Source: Nothopassalora personata
Lineage: Eukaryota > Ascomycota > Dothideomycetes > Mycosphaerellales > Mycosphaerellaceae
NCBI GenBank assembly: GCA_033816765.1
Contig: CM066290.1
Coordinates: 868,001 to 932,000, forward strand
Length of the DNA stretch: 64,000 nucleotides
Reading direction: 5' to 3'
Both the position numbers and the translations under genes were made by a program. Below the pieces are notes generated by a model, which worked only from the letters and a program-made list of their open reading frames with translations, was not told the origin of the DNA and made no database searches. The stretch's first letter is position 1. Every line of letters begins with the position of its first letter. Of the stretch, positions 40,897 through 49,970 are shown piece after piece.

Positions 40897-43139
40897 TGAG
40901 GAGCTGCTTCAATGGGAAGGGCCGGTGCATCGGTCATGGCGTTGAGGGCGATTGGGGTCTCTCGATCGACATCGCCAGTGCGCCACTTGCCACGCGAGTT
41001 GTGAAGAATGCACACGGGGTCGAGGCCGGTGTGGTCAGGCTCTCGACAGCGGAAACATCGGCCTTCACGGCGGCACTGGTCGCGGACTTCGTCGGTGAGC
41101 TTGGGCAGGTTGCCGTACTTGCGAGGGATGATGCGGACGGCAGGGCCTGTGTTCTGGCTTCGCGTGGTGACAGTGAGCGTGTTGTTGGTGAGTGGTGTGC
41201 GCTGACCGCCGGAGCCAGAACCACCTTGCTGCTGTTGCTGGCCGCCGTTGCCCTGCTGACGACGGTTGTTCTGCTGGCCGGCATTGGCGTTGTCCTTGTC
41301 CTTGTCCTTGTTCTCGTTGTTCTTGCCGTGCATGCTCTTGAGTGTGTTCCAGGCTTCCTCCTTGTCCTTGGCAATGCGGCAGAACTCAGAGAAGTTCTCG
41401 AGCAGTTGGTGATCCTCCATCTTGCGCATCCAGAACTCGTTCAAGCTGATCCATAGCTTGTATGTAACCAGCTTCTCACCTGCTTTAGCCGATAGGCGGC
41501 GGTATTCGATGATGTACTCGGCAAATTCTTGATTCTTCTTCTGGCGGAGCTGTATAAGCTCGCGGCCTGCCTTGAGTGCAACGTCACGCGGGTTCTCGCC
41601 GAAGTTCTCGTCCAGCTCGTCCCACATGTCCTCTAGCGAGCCCCAAGAGTCATTCTCGATTGCAAGCAAGAAGATGTCTTTGGGCGTACCGGAGGTGTGA
41701 CGCTTGATGTAGTTGAAGATGTCAATACACGGGGTCTGAGGTGTGTATCTTGCGCTGATGGCGTCCTTGCAGCTGTCCTTCCAGTCCCTATAGGATGGGG
41801 ATTCAGCAGTGTTGTCGAACTCCTTGGGATGAGGGAAGCGCTTGTCAGGTTCTTGCGCGAACGTGGTAGTGTTGTCGGTCTTGTGTGTTAGGACCGAAGC
41901 ATGGCGCTCACGGCGTCGATCGTGTTCAGTGCGAGGTCTGTCACGATCTTGCCGAGCCTGACCTGCTGGTGTCTGAGAACGGCGAGCGCCAGCCTGTGGG
42001 AATCCGTCCAAGCCAGGGTCGCGTTCTTGGTGACCTTGGTCTCGACGGCGTTGATGCTCAAGCTGTTCGTGGAAGGTACGGGGTCGCTCGGTCGACTCGT
42101 TCAGGCGAGCTTGTGTCTTGAGGTGCACAATCTCGTTCTTCAGCTCGTTGACCTCGTTCTTGTACTGCTCGAGCTCATCTTCTGCCTGGTCGAGGTTGCC
42201 ATTTGCTGTAGTAATGCGGTTGGACAACTCGTCAGTGATGCGCTTGTGAGTGGCCTTCAACATGTAGTCCTCGGGAATCCTGTCCTCGTTCTTGAGCTCA
42301 TCCTCGAGTTGGCGCACGCGCTCCTCGTGGGTTTTTGCATCGGCGTCTCGTTCGTCTCGCTCCTGCACGATCTCGTCGCGATCCTGGGTAATGATGTCGA
42401 TAGCATTCTTGGCCTCTTCGAGCCTCTCTTCTGCTTCATCCCGCTCTGGTAATGCTGCGTTGCGTTCCTCACGATATCGCTTTGTGAGTTCGCGGTTAGA
42501 GTTGAAGGCCGTCTTAAGCTTGGCGTATCCGTCCACTGTACTCTTGACGCTGAGGTAGATCGTGACCGGGCGTAGGTTGACTTGTCTCTGGAACGCAGTG
42601 GCGTCGGCGAGTCGATAGTTGGCGGGATCGTATGTGAATTCGGCGTTATCGCGGTCGATCGCATCGAATCGTGGTGGTGCATCTGGGTCGTGGGCAGAGG
42701 TCAAGTCGATGCCTTGCCCATCATCCTCGTAGCCGGACAAGTTAGTGTCCTCAACTGGCTGCTTACCTTGTCGCCGGCTGCTTGGTCGTGTGGAAGACTC
42801 GGCAGGCTGTTGCGACTGCGACTCGGCTCGCATGGTATCTTGCGTTTCGAGTGGTTGGGTTTGGGATTGATGAGTCTGTACTTGAGAGAGAGGAGACTTG
42901 CCTATGCCGCCTGGTGGCGACATGTTTCCCTTACCCTCTTGCTGGTCTTGCTGGATACGCGTGAGGCGATCCGGATGCATGTTGTCACGGTCTCCTGGGC
43001 TTAGCATAGATCGTACGTGTGCTTGAAGTTCTGGGTCATCGGCGCCTCTATTCAGCAGCTCTGCTGGAATGGAGGACTCGCGTTCGCGCTGTCGGCGCTG
43101 CCTTGAGAAGGGCGGTTGCTGTTGCTGTTCGTTGTCCAT
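40884..43139 (-). CDS. gag: E1 Gag
   Basis: This is a 751-residue Gag. The N-terminal part is polar and Gln/Arg-rich, the middle (about 220-340) is a long charged coiled-coil region, and a capsid-like domain spans about 450-610 (FPHPKEFDNTAESPSYRDWKDSC and what follows). A Gln/Gly-rich stretch then leads to a zinc knuckle near 41030-41060 of unusual spacing, CFRCREPDHTGLDPVC (CX2CX4HX6C instead of X4). The stop at 40884 is bypassed by the predicted -1 frameshift to make Gag-Pol. Gag would assemble the virus-like particle and bind element RNA. Confidence 0.85.
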   Translation of the reverse strand: MDNEQQQQPPFSRQRRQRERESSIPAELLNRGADDPELQAHVRSMLSPGDRDNMHPDRLTRIQQDQQEGKGNMSPPGGIGKSPLSQVQTHQSQTQPLETQDTMRAESQSQQPAESSTRPSSRRQGKQPVEDTNLSGYEDDGQGIDLTSAHDPDAPPRFDAIDRDNAEFTYDPANYRLADATAFQRQVNLRPVTIYLSVKSTVDGYAKLKTAFNSNRELTKRYREERNAALPERDEAEERLEEAKNAIDIITQDRDEIVQERDERDADAKTHEERVRQLEDELKNEDRIPEDYMLKATHKRITDELSNRITTANGNLDQAEDELEQYKNEVNELKNEIVHLKTQARLNESTERPRTFHEQLEHQRRRDQGHQERDPGLDGFPQAGARRSQTPAGQARQDRDRPRTEHDRRRERHASVLTHKTDNTTTFAQEPDKRFPHPKEFDNTAESPSYRDWKDSCKDAISARYTPQTPCIDIFNYIKRHTSGTPKDIFLLAIENDSWGSLEDMWDELDENFGENPRDVALKAGRELIQLRQKKNQEFAEYIIEYRRLSAKAGEKLVTYKLWISLNEFWMRKMEDHQLLENFSEFCRIAKDKEEAWNTLKSMHGKNNENKDKDKDNANAGQQNNRRQQGNGGQQQQQGGSGSGGQRTPLTNNTLTVTTRSQNTGPAVRIIPRKYGNLPKLTDEVRDQCRREGRCFRCREPDHTGLDPVCILHNSRGKWRTGDVDRETPIALNAMTDAPALPIEAAPQGNA

Positions 43140-43242
43140 GAAGTCGGGTCGTGTCGCGGACTTTGGTCGCGCGTCCTGGCGGTTCTCGGTGTCGGTGTCG
43201 CGCAGAGGTCAGCTCTCTACTTTGAAGAAAGGCGTAACTAAC

Positions 43243-43438
43243 TGTCACGGGCGAGAGGGACTACTATAGGTACGGGTAGAGACATATGTAGTTACGCGAG
43301 CTATCTAAGAGGTCGAAGGTACGCGCGAGAAGATAAGGGAACGCGAAGTAAGCTAGCGGGCGCTAGCGGCCGCTAGCGCGCGGGGCTGCGACCGATGACG
43401 TGTCGCGGGGCAGTGAGTGAAAGTGCTGTCTCGTGACA
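43243..43438 (-). repeat. E1 5' LTR
   Basis: This is the right copy of the 196-bp LTR, upstream of gag on the minus strand. It is followed on the plus strand by the duplicated target CTTCC. It should contain the element promoter. Confidence 0.92.
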
Positions 43439-43666
43439 CTTCCCGCTAAGGATCGAACTTACGCGGCTAAGACTCGAAACCTAAACCTCGGGTAAACCGG
43501 TAACCGCGGACACTCTTATAAGAGCGATGTTCCGTACTTTACACCCTACCTAACCCGACTAAAAGGTACAGTGTCCGCGGTCGGTAACCGAAGATAGTAC
43601 GGGTATATATCCCTTTACTAATATTACGTAACCTAAGCCTATTACGTAATCTCCTTATATAATTAT
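43439..43666. mobile_element. RIP-mutated repeat D (right copy) and flank
   Basis: Bases 43517-43665 repeat 35813-35965 in direct orientation. Bases 43444-43516 resemble a tRNA-like B-box sequence on the minus strand (GTTCGATCC), but no tRNA could be folded with confidence. RIP-type substitutions separate the two copies. Confidence 0.45.
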
Positions 43667-45614
43667 TATTACGGGTAAACGACGTATATACTGAAGTTCT
43701 ATAAAGTTTATAATAAGTTCGATATGGAAGAAAGGGGAAGTTATACGCTGTCCGAAGAAAAGGTGTCGGAAAGTAATCCGAACGTATAGGCATAGCCTAT
43801 ACTAAGAAATAGGGGCCCGCCCCTTACACTACCTCCCCCCTTCCTCCTCCGCCGCCCCTTCCGCCCTAGAGCCCATTGTCCCAGGTGTTTTAGTTAGGCT
43901 CGCAATAGGAAGTGCCCGAGCTTCTCTTCCTTATTATCCGGCCCCGCCGACGCCGAGATAAAGTATTGTTACCTAGGTAAGTACAAGGTTTGCTATTGTC
44001 CACTAAGTAACAATAGCTATTGTTACATGTGAACAATAGGAGCCTAGAACATATCTTTAGGTTCTCGTTCTCTTTTTTTTCTTTTCTTTCTTTTCCTTAT
44101 TACCTACCGTACGCGTAAGTCGCCCCTCCCCCTCCTCCCTAGCTAAGCGTCTCTAGCCTTAGGGGCATATTCGCGCATCTTATGCCTATCGCTTAGGGAG
44201 ATGACATTTTCCCTACGGGTTCCGACAGGTACTAATAGTATACCGTGAATAGAAACCACTACTACTACATCTCCTATAAATACTATTAAGTAAGTCCGAA
44301 TAAATTCCTACGGAGACCGAAACATTCTAACCGGAGCCTAGCATAAAATGTCCTAACGCCGAATCTACTACGTCCCCTACGCCTCCGCTAGCGTAGACTA
44401 CGTCTCCTAGTATATAAGTACCGGTCCTAGTCCTATTCTTATCGGGGTCCGCTAATTATCGTTAGGGCGTAACCGCGCGCGCCTACTAGGCCTATAACAC
44501 TAATCGTAAGTATTGCGAGGACATGTATATACCGCGCGGACCCCGAAGGAGAATTATCGCTAACCGCGCGTTCTAGGCCGGAGCTCGCCTACGCCGCCTA
44601 TACTAAGTGGACCCGCGCTACTAACTAGAACCGCGCGTAAGCATCCTCCCTAGCGTCCTCCGCGACTTTTCTACCAGCTTACGGTCTTTTAGCGACGACG
44701 CTCGTACTAAGCTCCGTACCGTCCTTAAAGCCTAGAAGGCTTTAAAGCCTCTCTAGCGTACTAGCATACTCTCCCGGTAAGTTTCTACGGCCCCCGCCTC
44801 TTTATACGCGCTTACCGATTCTTTTAGTGCGGTTGCCGCTAAGGTTATAGGTACTGTAGCTAATGCTTAGCTTACCTTTAGGTAGACGTATGTACTACGG
44901 GCCCCGTTATAAAACTATCGCTAACCGACCTCTTAGTCCCGGGGGCGCCCTACGCGACCTCTAGCTAGGCTAGCGCCGCGTACGTTAGGCCTCGGCCTCT
45001 ACTAACTAGCCTTCGGGCACCCTCGTCTTTTGCGCGGGCCGCGACCGGGCTATTATAGTATATAGCTATCTCGAAAGGGATCGGGCTCCGCTGCTTTTAC
45101 GGCGGACGCCGCTAAAATGAAACGCTCTTAAACTCACCTATACCTTCTTACCCTCTCTATCTCCTAAAAAGACTCCCTAACCTAAAAGAACGCCTACCTT
45201 TTCCTAAACGCCTATATCTACGCTAAATCCCTAGTAATCCTTACCTTTTCGCCTTTTCCCCCTTCTGTTTGTATCCTATGCCTCCTTCGGTCCGTTATAC
45301 GTTATTAGGTTACTATATCTCCTCTCGAAGTTATCCGCGGCCGCTGTGTCCGCGAGGTACCCTAATAGTTCCTATATAGGCTTATAGTATCCGGTCTATT
45401 TTACTAGGACTTTGCGCACTCGGCCTCTACCTCTGACCTTAGTTCTAGCGTATAGGATCTCTTCCACCTACTACTCTTCGTAAGACTCAATTATAATAGG
45501 GTCCGGCTGTTTATTATCGATCTTCTATCTAGGTAAGGGGTCTTAGCTTATAGGTCGCAGTAAGTTAGAATAGAAGACCGGGTAGATCCCGTCGGGGATC
45601 CTAGATAAGCGTAT
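43667..45614 (-). mobile_element. Element A2, left part: LTR, 3' noncoding region and pol end, inverted
   Basis: Bases 43667-43828 are the 162-bp LTR of the element A family, inverted. The polypurine tract, the ACAATAG-rich 3' region and the end of pol with its chromodomain remnant (about 45290-45480) follow, matching 6990-8960 as reverse complement. The copy is RIP-mutated and has no open frame. It is cut at 45614 by insertion of E2 and resumes at 57252. The join restores the element A sequence, apart from a 4-bp duplication GTAT. Confidence 0.8.
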
Positions 45615-45617
45615 TAA

Positions 45618-45990
45618 TGTCTACCAACCACCCTGTGTAGGCCTGTCCGAGTTGTGGTGGTATGGAGCGGTGCTTGCGTAAGCAGGGGTATTTGCCGGTC
45701 CTGGGACCGGGAAATCAGGTCACGTGACGAGCAGTGCAGTAGCCAGATAAAACAAGAGGATTGGCGGACCCTAAACCCCTATGCCCTCTACTCGAGAGGT
45801 ATGAATTGAATTGTTGCCTTGATGCTGCGCTTACAATACTCAACTGCGCAGTATATATCTCAATGGCCATACCAGGTCCTGCTGGCTTGCCCAAATGTCC
45901 AATCAAACCTAAATGAAAAAGGGGCAAGTTGGACCCAAGGGACCCCTTCCCAAACCCAAACCCAAGGTCAACACAACCCATTAGTCGTCA
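45618..45990 (-). repeat. E2 3' LTR
   Basis: This is the left copy of the 373-bp LTR. It contains the near-palindrome at 45690-45715 followed after four bases by TCACGTGAC. Just inside the element (about 45994-46010) lies the polypurine tract, GGGGGAGG on the minus strand. Confidence 0.92.
45690..45724. promoter_or_regulatory. Palindrome plus E-box module in the E2 3' LTR
   Basis: A 26-bp near-palindrome (45690-45715, core CCGGTCCTGGGACCGG) is followed after CAGG by TCACGTGAC. The same module stands at 56948-56982 in the other LTR and, inverted, at 49791-49829 upstream of ORF3. Confidence 0.7.
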
Positions 45991-46466
45991 ATATATCCTC
46001 CCCCATTACGAACCTGTCCTCAGGTTCCAAAGCAGTAAGCCCGGGCCTACCATTCAGCTTGACATACAAGATGTCAGGCAATCCGTGATGGTGACGTCAA
46101 TAATCCGCGACTCGCGCCCGTCGCACTGCGTTGACGTATGCCACGAGACTGGCGAGGGGTTGGGCAGCTATGTCAGCATCAATCGAACAGGCCAGATGGT
46201 CGAACAATGTAAGCGCCATTCATGAGACAAGTGAGTGTCAGTACCAGTAACCTGATAAATCCAAAGACGAGTCCATCGCGTGGCCAGAAAGTGAGTCAAG
46301 GGAAGATAAGTGACCATAAGAAACAAGTAAGATCTAAGGACCAGAAGCACCCGTACCCGAAGCATCAACCAGAACCAGAACCAGAATCAGAACCAGAAAC
46401 CCATAGGCTACAGCTGTAGCCGGAAATCAACCAGAAACCAGGAGCCCATAAACCCGCACCAACCAC
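45991..46466. other. E2 region between ORF3 and the 3' LTR
   Basis: No gene is seen. It contains the polypurine tract near the LTR, a small inverted repeat GAACCTG/CAGGTTC at 46011-46028, and an AACCAG/CCAGAA hexamer microsatellite at about 46366-46401. It would form the 3' UTR of ORF3. Confidence 0.6.
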
Positions 46467-49370
46467 TCAGTTCCACTCATTCTCACACAACTCCTTTGTC
46501 CAGACCCACTCGTTGTCGTGGCCAACACCAATCTCACTAGACGCGTCCCCAAGTGGCTGGTTGGTGAAGTTCCCATGGTAGTTGCGGAAGACGTTCTCAT
46601 CACGCCCTTCGCTTGTGAAGCACATCTGCTCGAGAGCAGTGACCAAGCTGAGCTGCTTGTCCATCAACTTCACAGCTCGGACGCGCCATTCATGCATCTT
46701 CTTGTGGAAGAGCTCCGAGTCTGGGCGGACCGCAGCATCAAGCCACCTTCTAGCATCAAGGATGACTTCGTTGTCGTTCCAGGACTTCAAACCCGCTAGG
46801 GCATCGGACAGGGGGCTGATGCCACTGAGGTGTACGGCCGCAGGGAAAGGATGGCCAGGTACTGGGCGTCGATACTCAAACCCTGCAGCGCTCTCACTTG
46901 GCGTCTTGAAGTCACGATGGAGGTCCATCACCTGGTGCATGCTCCAGCTTCTCTGGAGTTCAAGATAGTCATCGTCGCGGATCGCGATAAAGCAAGGGTC
47001 AATCTGACGCAGCGTCTTCTTGTGTGCGGCCTGCCTCATTGGAACGCCTGCAGTGGTCACCCGCATTTGCCCAGCGCTTAGGTCCTCTCTGAACCAGCTG
47101 ATGCTGTTCTTGCTCAGGTAATTCTGAACCCCAACCGAGAAGAAACGCTTAAATCGGCCGTCTTCTATGCAGTCGTTGATCTGGCACCACTGGATGAACT
47201 CTGCAGCATTCCCTTGCTTATGAAAACCGTGTAAAAACTCCGGCCCACTGGTGCCCTCTGAGTCAAGAGAGTACAGCATGTTGAGCCGGTTGCTAGTCCA
47301 GTAGTTTTCAATTTCGAGGTTCAAGTCGACCCCAGCATGCTGCACCATGGTGTTCGCATCACCCCCCTGATGAGCCCTGTCAAAGCTGAAAATCGTAGGC
47401 CTGGGGAAGGAGATGAACCGAGTGCAGTGTTGAGGGTGCAGCGCCACTTGCAAGAGCCACAGCCCGGGGTCTTGTCGCATGATCTGTTGGCTCAGAGAAT
47501 ACCACATGTTCTGGCAGACGCCGCCGTTGCTGACCTTGTTCAATTCTCGCAGGTGCCATCGGTACACGTCGAATTCTCGACTCATCATCTCTCTGACTGT
47601 TTTAACCCGCGGCGCTAGTTCAGCGTCATTGTACCAGTACAGCATGTTGCCATTGATGTAGGTACCGGTGCTATCGAGATCGGCTTGGTCAGCTTCATCA
47701 ATGCCAAATTTGTCGAGGATCTGATTGTAGTTGGCATGCGTGACGATGCCACTCGTGGTGCCGGCTTTGCCTCGAACACGGAGGCAGCCAAGCGGGTTGA
47801 CAGTCTTCTGACCACGCTTGTCAGGGCGAAACCACGACCCATTCTCCACCTTGATAGCTGAAAAACTCTTGCCTTCAAAGAGCCAGTCTTGGACCTTGAG
47901 CGCGCGCTCACACAGGGTATTGGTGGTGATACCGGGATTCGTGACGAAGTGGAGGGCCTTGTGGCAGAAATCTCGGACATGCTGATCGCACATCACAGCG
48001 CTAACCTTGCCATCCCTCTCAAGAACCTGCGAGACCGCATATTCGAGCATCTCAAGGCCCGCCATCCGGTGCTCAGGTAGCCAGTCAATGCCATCCACAT
48101 CAATCGAGTTTCTGAACTTGATGCCACAGTACCGCTCATTGCAGGTGCAGTTGGCGCGCTTGATCCGGAGGGCCTCGTCTTCCTGCAGGATCTGATCCTT
48201 GAAGACTGATACATCCCTGATCACAGCCGAAGGTGACATGGTGAGTATCGGATTGCCATTCTCAGTCAGGGCCGGAGTGGATCGTGGGGTGCCAACCGGT
48301 GTACCCAGCGGACTGCCTTCGCGTATGGGTGCGCCGTCCAGCGTTCGGTTAGGCGAGGATCGAGCAGGCGCAGTCATGCCCTCACCTATGCTCTCGCTCA
48401 TGCGGAGCTGCTCAAGTCGACTCGACTTGCGACCGCCTCTCGATGGGACTGCAGGCTGGGTAGAGGCTGGTGGAGTTGGCGTGGTAGTCTTTGCACGTCC
48501 TTTGCCTTTGCCACCCGGTGGTGGCTGAGTCTGTTGCTGGCCAGATGGTCCAGGTTGACCTGTGCTGTCCCCTGGGGACGCGGACTTCTCAGTGATAGTA
48601 CCCTCCATGAAGTATGGAAGGCCATCCTCATAGACGGCTAGGCGGTGTCTTCTGATGATCTCCCTGCTCTCAGCCGACTGCGGATCAATGCTGCGTGCTT
48701 CAGCCTCCCTGTCGCACCGGGTAAGATCACCAGGCTCCAGAATTCGCTTGCGATCTATGCCCTTGCGGCCGATCCTCATACGCCATATCAATGCCCTCTG
48801 AATTCTGCCAACAGCCTTGCTGTAGTCTGGGTACTTGTTGATGAAGGCCGTGAACTGGCGGCGCCCACTGTCAGTGCTGCAAAGCTCGGAGATGACGCGT
48901 CGATCAAGAATCTTGTTGTCCATCTGCTGTGGCCAGTGGCGGGTAAGCGTGGCGCGAAGAGTCCTCTCTCGGTTACGAATCTCTGAACCGGTCTTGCGAA
49001 TCTTGCCGACGATGGGAAACAAGACATCGAGCTTCCTGTTACCAAGGAATTCATCCTGGTAGGTCTTGCCCATACCGCTCTCAACTTCCTCGAAAAACAG
49101 GTCAACCCAGACGGAGCAGTCTTCGAACACCTTCTCGAAGCCCTTGCAGAAGTCCTTCAACACCTCAACCCGCTTCTGAGGACTGAGCTCTCGGAACATG
49201 ACATTAGCGGCGGACTTCGGCGTGTTCGTGTTGGCAAGGACATGCTTGACGTTGTCCGGCAAGCGAAGGGACTCGAACAAGGTCTGAGGTGGGCGGGTGA
49301 GCCCAGTAACAGTGCTAGTGAGCGCTGTGCTCGAGCCAGCCGGGCGTGACGATGGACCAGCTGAAGCCAT
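46467..49370 (-). CDS. E2 ORF3: 967-residue protein of unknown function downstream of pol
   Basis: I do not recognise this protein. It is a single open frame on the same strand as gag and pol, in the place where retroviral env would be. No signal peptide or membrane helix is visible, so it is not env-like. Residues 1-260 are mixed helical, with many charged residues and an Arg/Lys-rich part (WRMRIGRKGIDRKRI). Residues 270-390 are Pro/Ser/Thr/Gly-rich linker with KGKGRAK and SRGGRKSSR. Residues about 400-967 look globular, with a cysteine cluster (CTCNERYCGIKF, about 406-417), HPQHCTRFISFPRPTIFSFDRAHQ and an IDPCFIAIRDDDYLE stretch. Its start is preceded by a 600-bp gap with promoter-like features, so it may be expressed separately. 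Capture of a host gene or a clade-specific accessory protein are both possible. Confidence 0.75.
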   Translation of the reverse strand: MASAGPSSRPAGSSTALTSTVTGLTRPPQTLFESLRLPDNVKHVLANTNTPKSAANVMFRELSPQKRVEVLKDFCKGFEKVFEDCSVWVDLFFEEVESGMGKTYQDEFLGNRKLDVLFPIVGKIRKTGSEIRNRERTLRATLTRHWPQQMDNKILDRRVISELCSTDSGRRQFTAFINKYPDYSKAVGRIQRALIWRMRIGRKGIDRKRILEPGDLTRCDREAEARSIDPQSAESREIIRRHRLAVYEDGLPYFMEGTITEKSASPGDSTGQPGPSGQQQTQPPPGGKGKGRAKTTTPTPPASTQPAVPSRGGRKSSRLEQLRMSESIGEGMTAPARSSPNRTLDGAPIREGSPLGTPVGTPRSTPALTENGNPILTMSPSAVIRDVSVFKDQILQEDEALRIKRANCTCNERYCGIKFRNSIDVDGIDWLPEHRMAGLEMLEYAVSQVLERDGKVSAVMCDQHVRDFCHKALHFVTNPGITTNTLCERALKVQDWLFEGKSFSAIKVENGSWFRPDKRGQKTVNPLGCLRVRGKAGTTSGIVTHANYNQILDKFGIDEADQADLDSTGTYINGNMLYWYNDAELAPRVKTVREMMSREFDVYRWHLRELNKVSNGGVCQNMWYSLSQQIMRQDPGLWLLQVALHPQHCTRFISFPRPTIFSFDRAHQGGDANTMVQHAGVDLNLEIENYWTSNRLNMLYSLDSEGTSGPEFLHGFHKQGNAAEFIQWCQINDCIEDGRFKRFFSVGVQNYLSKNSISWFREDLSAGQMRVTTAGVPMRQAAHKKTLRQIDPCFIAIRDDDYLELQRSWSMHQVMDLHRDFKTPSESAAGFEYRRPVPGHPFPAAVHLSGISPLSDALAGLKSWNDNEVILDARRWLDAAVRPDSELFHKKMHEWRVRAVKLMDKQLSLVTALEQMCFTSEGRDENVFRNYHGNFTNQPLGDASSEIGVGHDNEWVWTKELCENEWN

Positions 49371-49970
49371 GATAACTAGGATTCACTATCAGTGAGATCG
49401 TAAGAGCTGGCTATCTCGTGGTGCCACTCTGGAGTGTTGGTAAGCTTCGAAAGCTTGGTATCGGGGTGGGCTTTGAAGGTCAAGGTCGTGAAGAGAGAGA
49501 GGCCAGAGAACCGTCTGATGTGTGGTGGTAGATGGATGTGTTGGTGGTTCTGGTGATGGTGCTAGTGTTTGAAGAAAAAGAGAGGAAGTAGCAGGCAGAG
49601 AGCTGCGCTTAAGTATGCCTCTCAGCGTATGTCCCTGTGACCGTTGCAAGGCAGCAGCGCCGAGACCGGTCTCATAAGTGGCAAGAGCAGTGCCATTGAG
49701 ATCACACTGAAGGTCCGATGGCCCTGCATGTGACCGAAAACCAGTGCTGGTGACCACCTAGGTGAGCATTCGGCAGGGGCATGCCACGCTGTCACGTGAT
49801 CCGATTTACCGGTCCCGGGACCGGTAAATGTGACTCTACTAACTGAGGTCCAACCAAGGCAAGAACACCCCATGAAGTGAAGTCCAGATAACCGAATCGG
49901 CTTAACAAACTGAAGGGCATGCGCAACACATGCCTGAGGGAAGTGAACTCCGTACGCCATTGCCAACTGA
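49371..49970 (-). promoter_or_regulatory. Putative independent promoter and leader of E2 ORF3
   Basis: On the minus strand the gap after the pol stop contains TCACGTGAC plus a perfect 26-bp palindrome (49791-49829). A TATA-like ATACTTAAG follows near 49608-49616, and then a leader rich in C/T and CA (about 49400-49600), as in fungal RNA polymerase II promoters. The ORF3 start codon at 49370 follows. This supports, but does not prove, separate transcription. Confidence 0.5.
49804..49829. repeat. Perfect 26-bp palindrome upstream of ORF3
   Basis: The 26 bases read the same on both strands, with core TTACCGGTCCCGGGACCGGTAA. Four bases away stands TCACGTGA(C) at 49791-49799. Near-identical copies occur in both E2 LTRs and at 53622-53647. 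Confidence 0.9.

Larger units (their letters stand above)
36230..43438 (-). mobile_element. E1: intact Gypsy chromovirus with LTRs and TSD
   Basis: This is a full LTR retrotransposon of 7,209 bp coded on the minus strand. The LTRs at 36230-36425 and 43243-43438 are 196 bp each and look identical by eye (TGTCACGGG...CTCGTGACA). The target-site duplication is CTTCC at 36225-36229 and 43439-43443. The polypurine tract lies just inside the left LTR (36426-36440, GGAGGGGGGG on the minus strand). gag and pol are uninterrupted. It sits inside RIP-mutated repeat D, yet its interior shows no RIP. The first two-thirds of each LTR (plus-strand reading) do look RIP-like. Confidence 0.93.

Noticed and set aside
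43444..43516. tRNA or SINE-like promoter
   Set aside because: A B-box-like GTTCGATCC is present but no convincing A box or cloverleaf could be found by eye.
45715..45981. 88-codon frame inside the E2 LTR, repeated at 56973-57239
   Set aside because: Its duplication only reflects LTR identity; it overlaps cis-acting sequence and has no recognisable domain.
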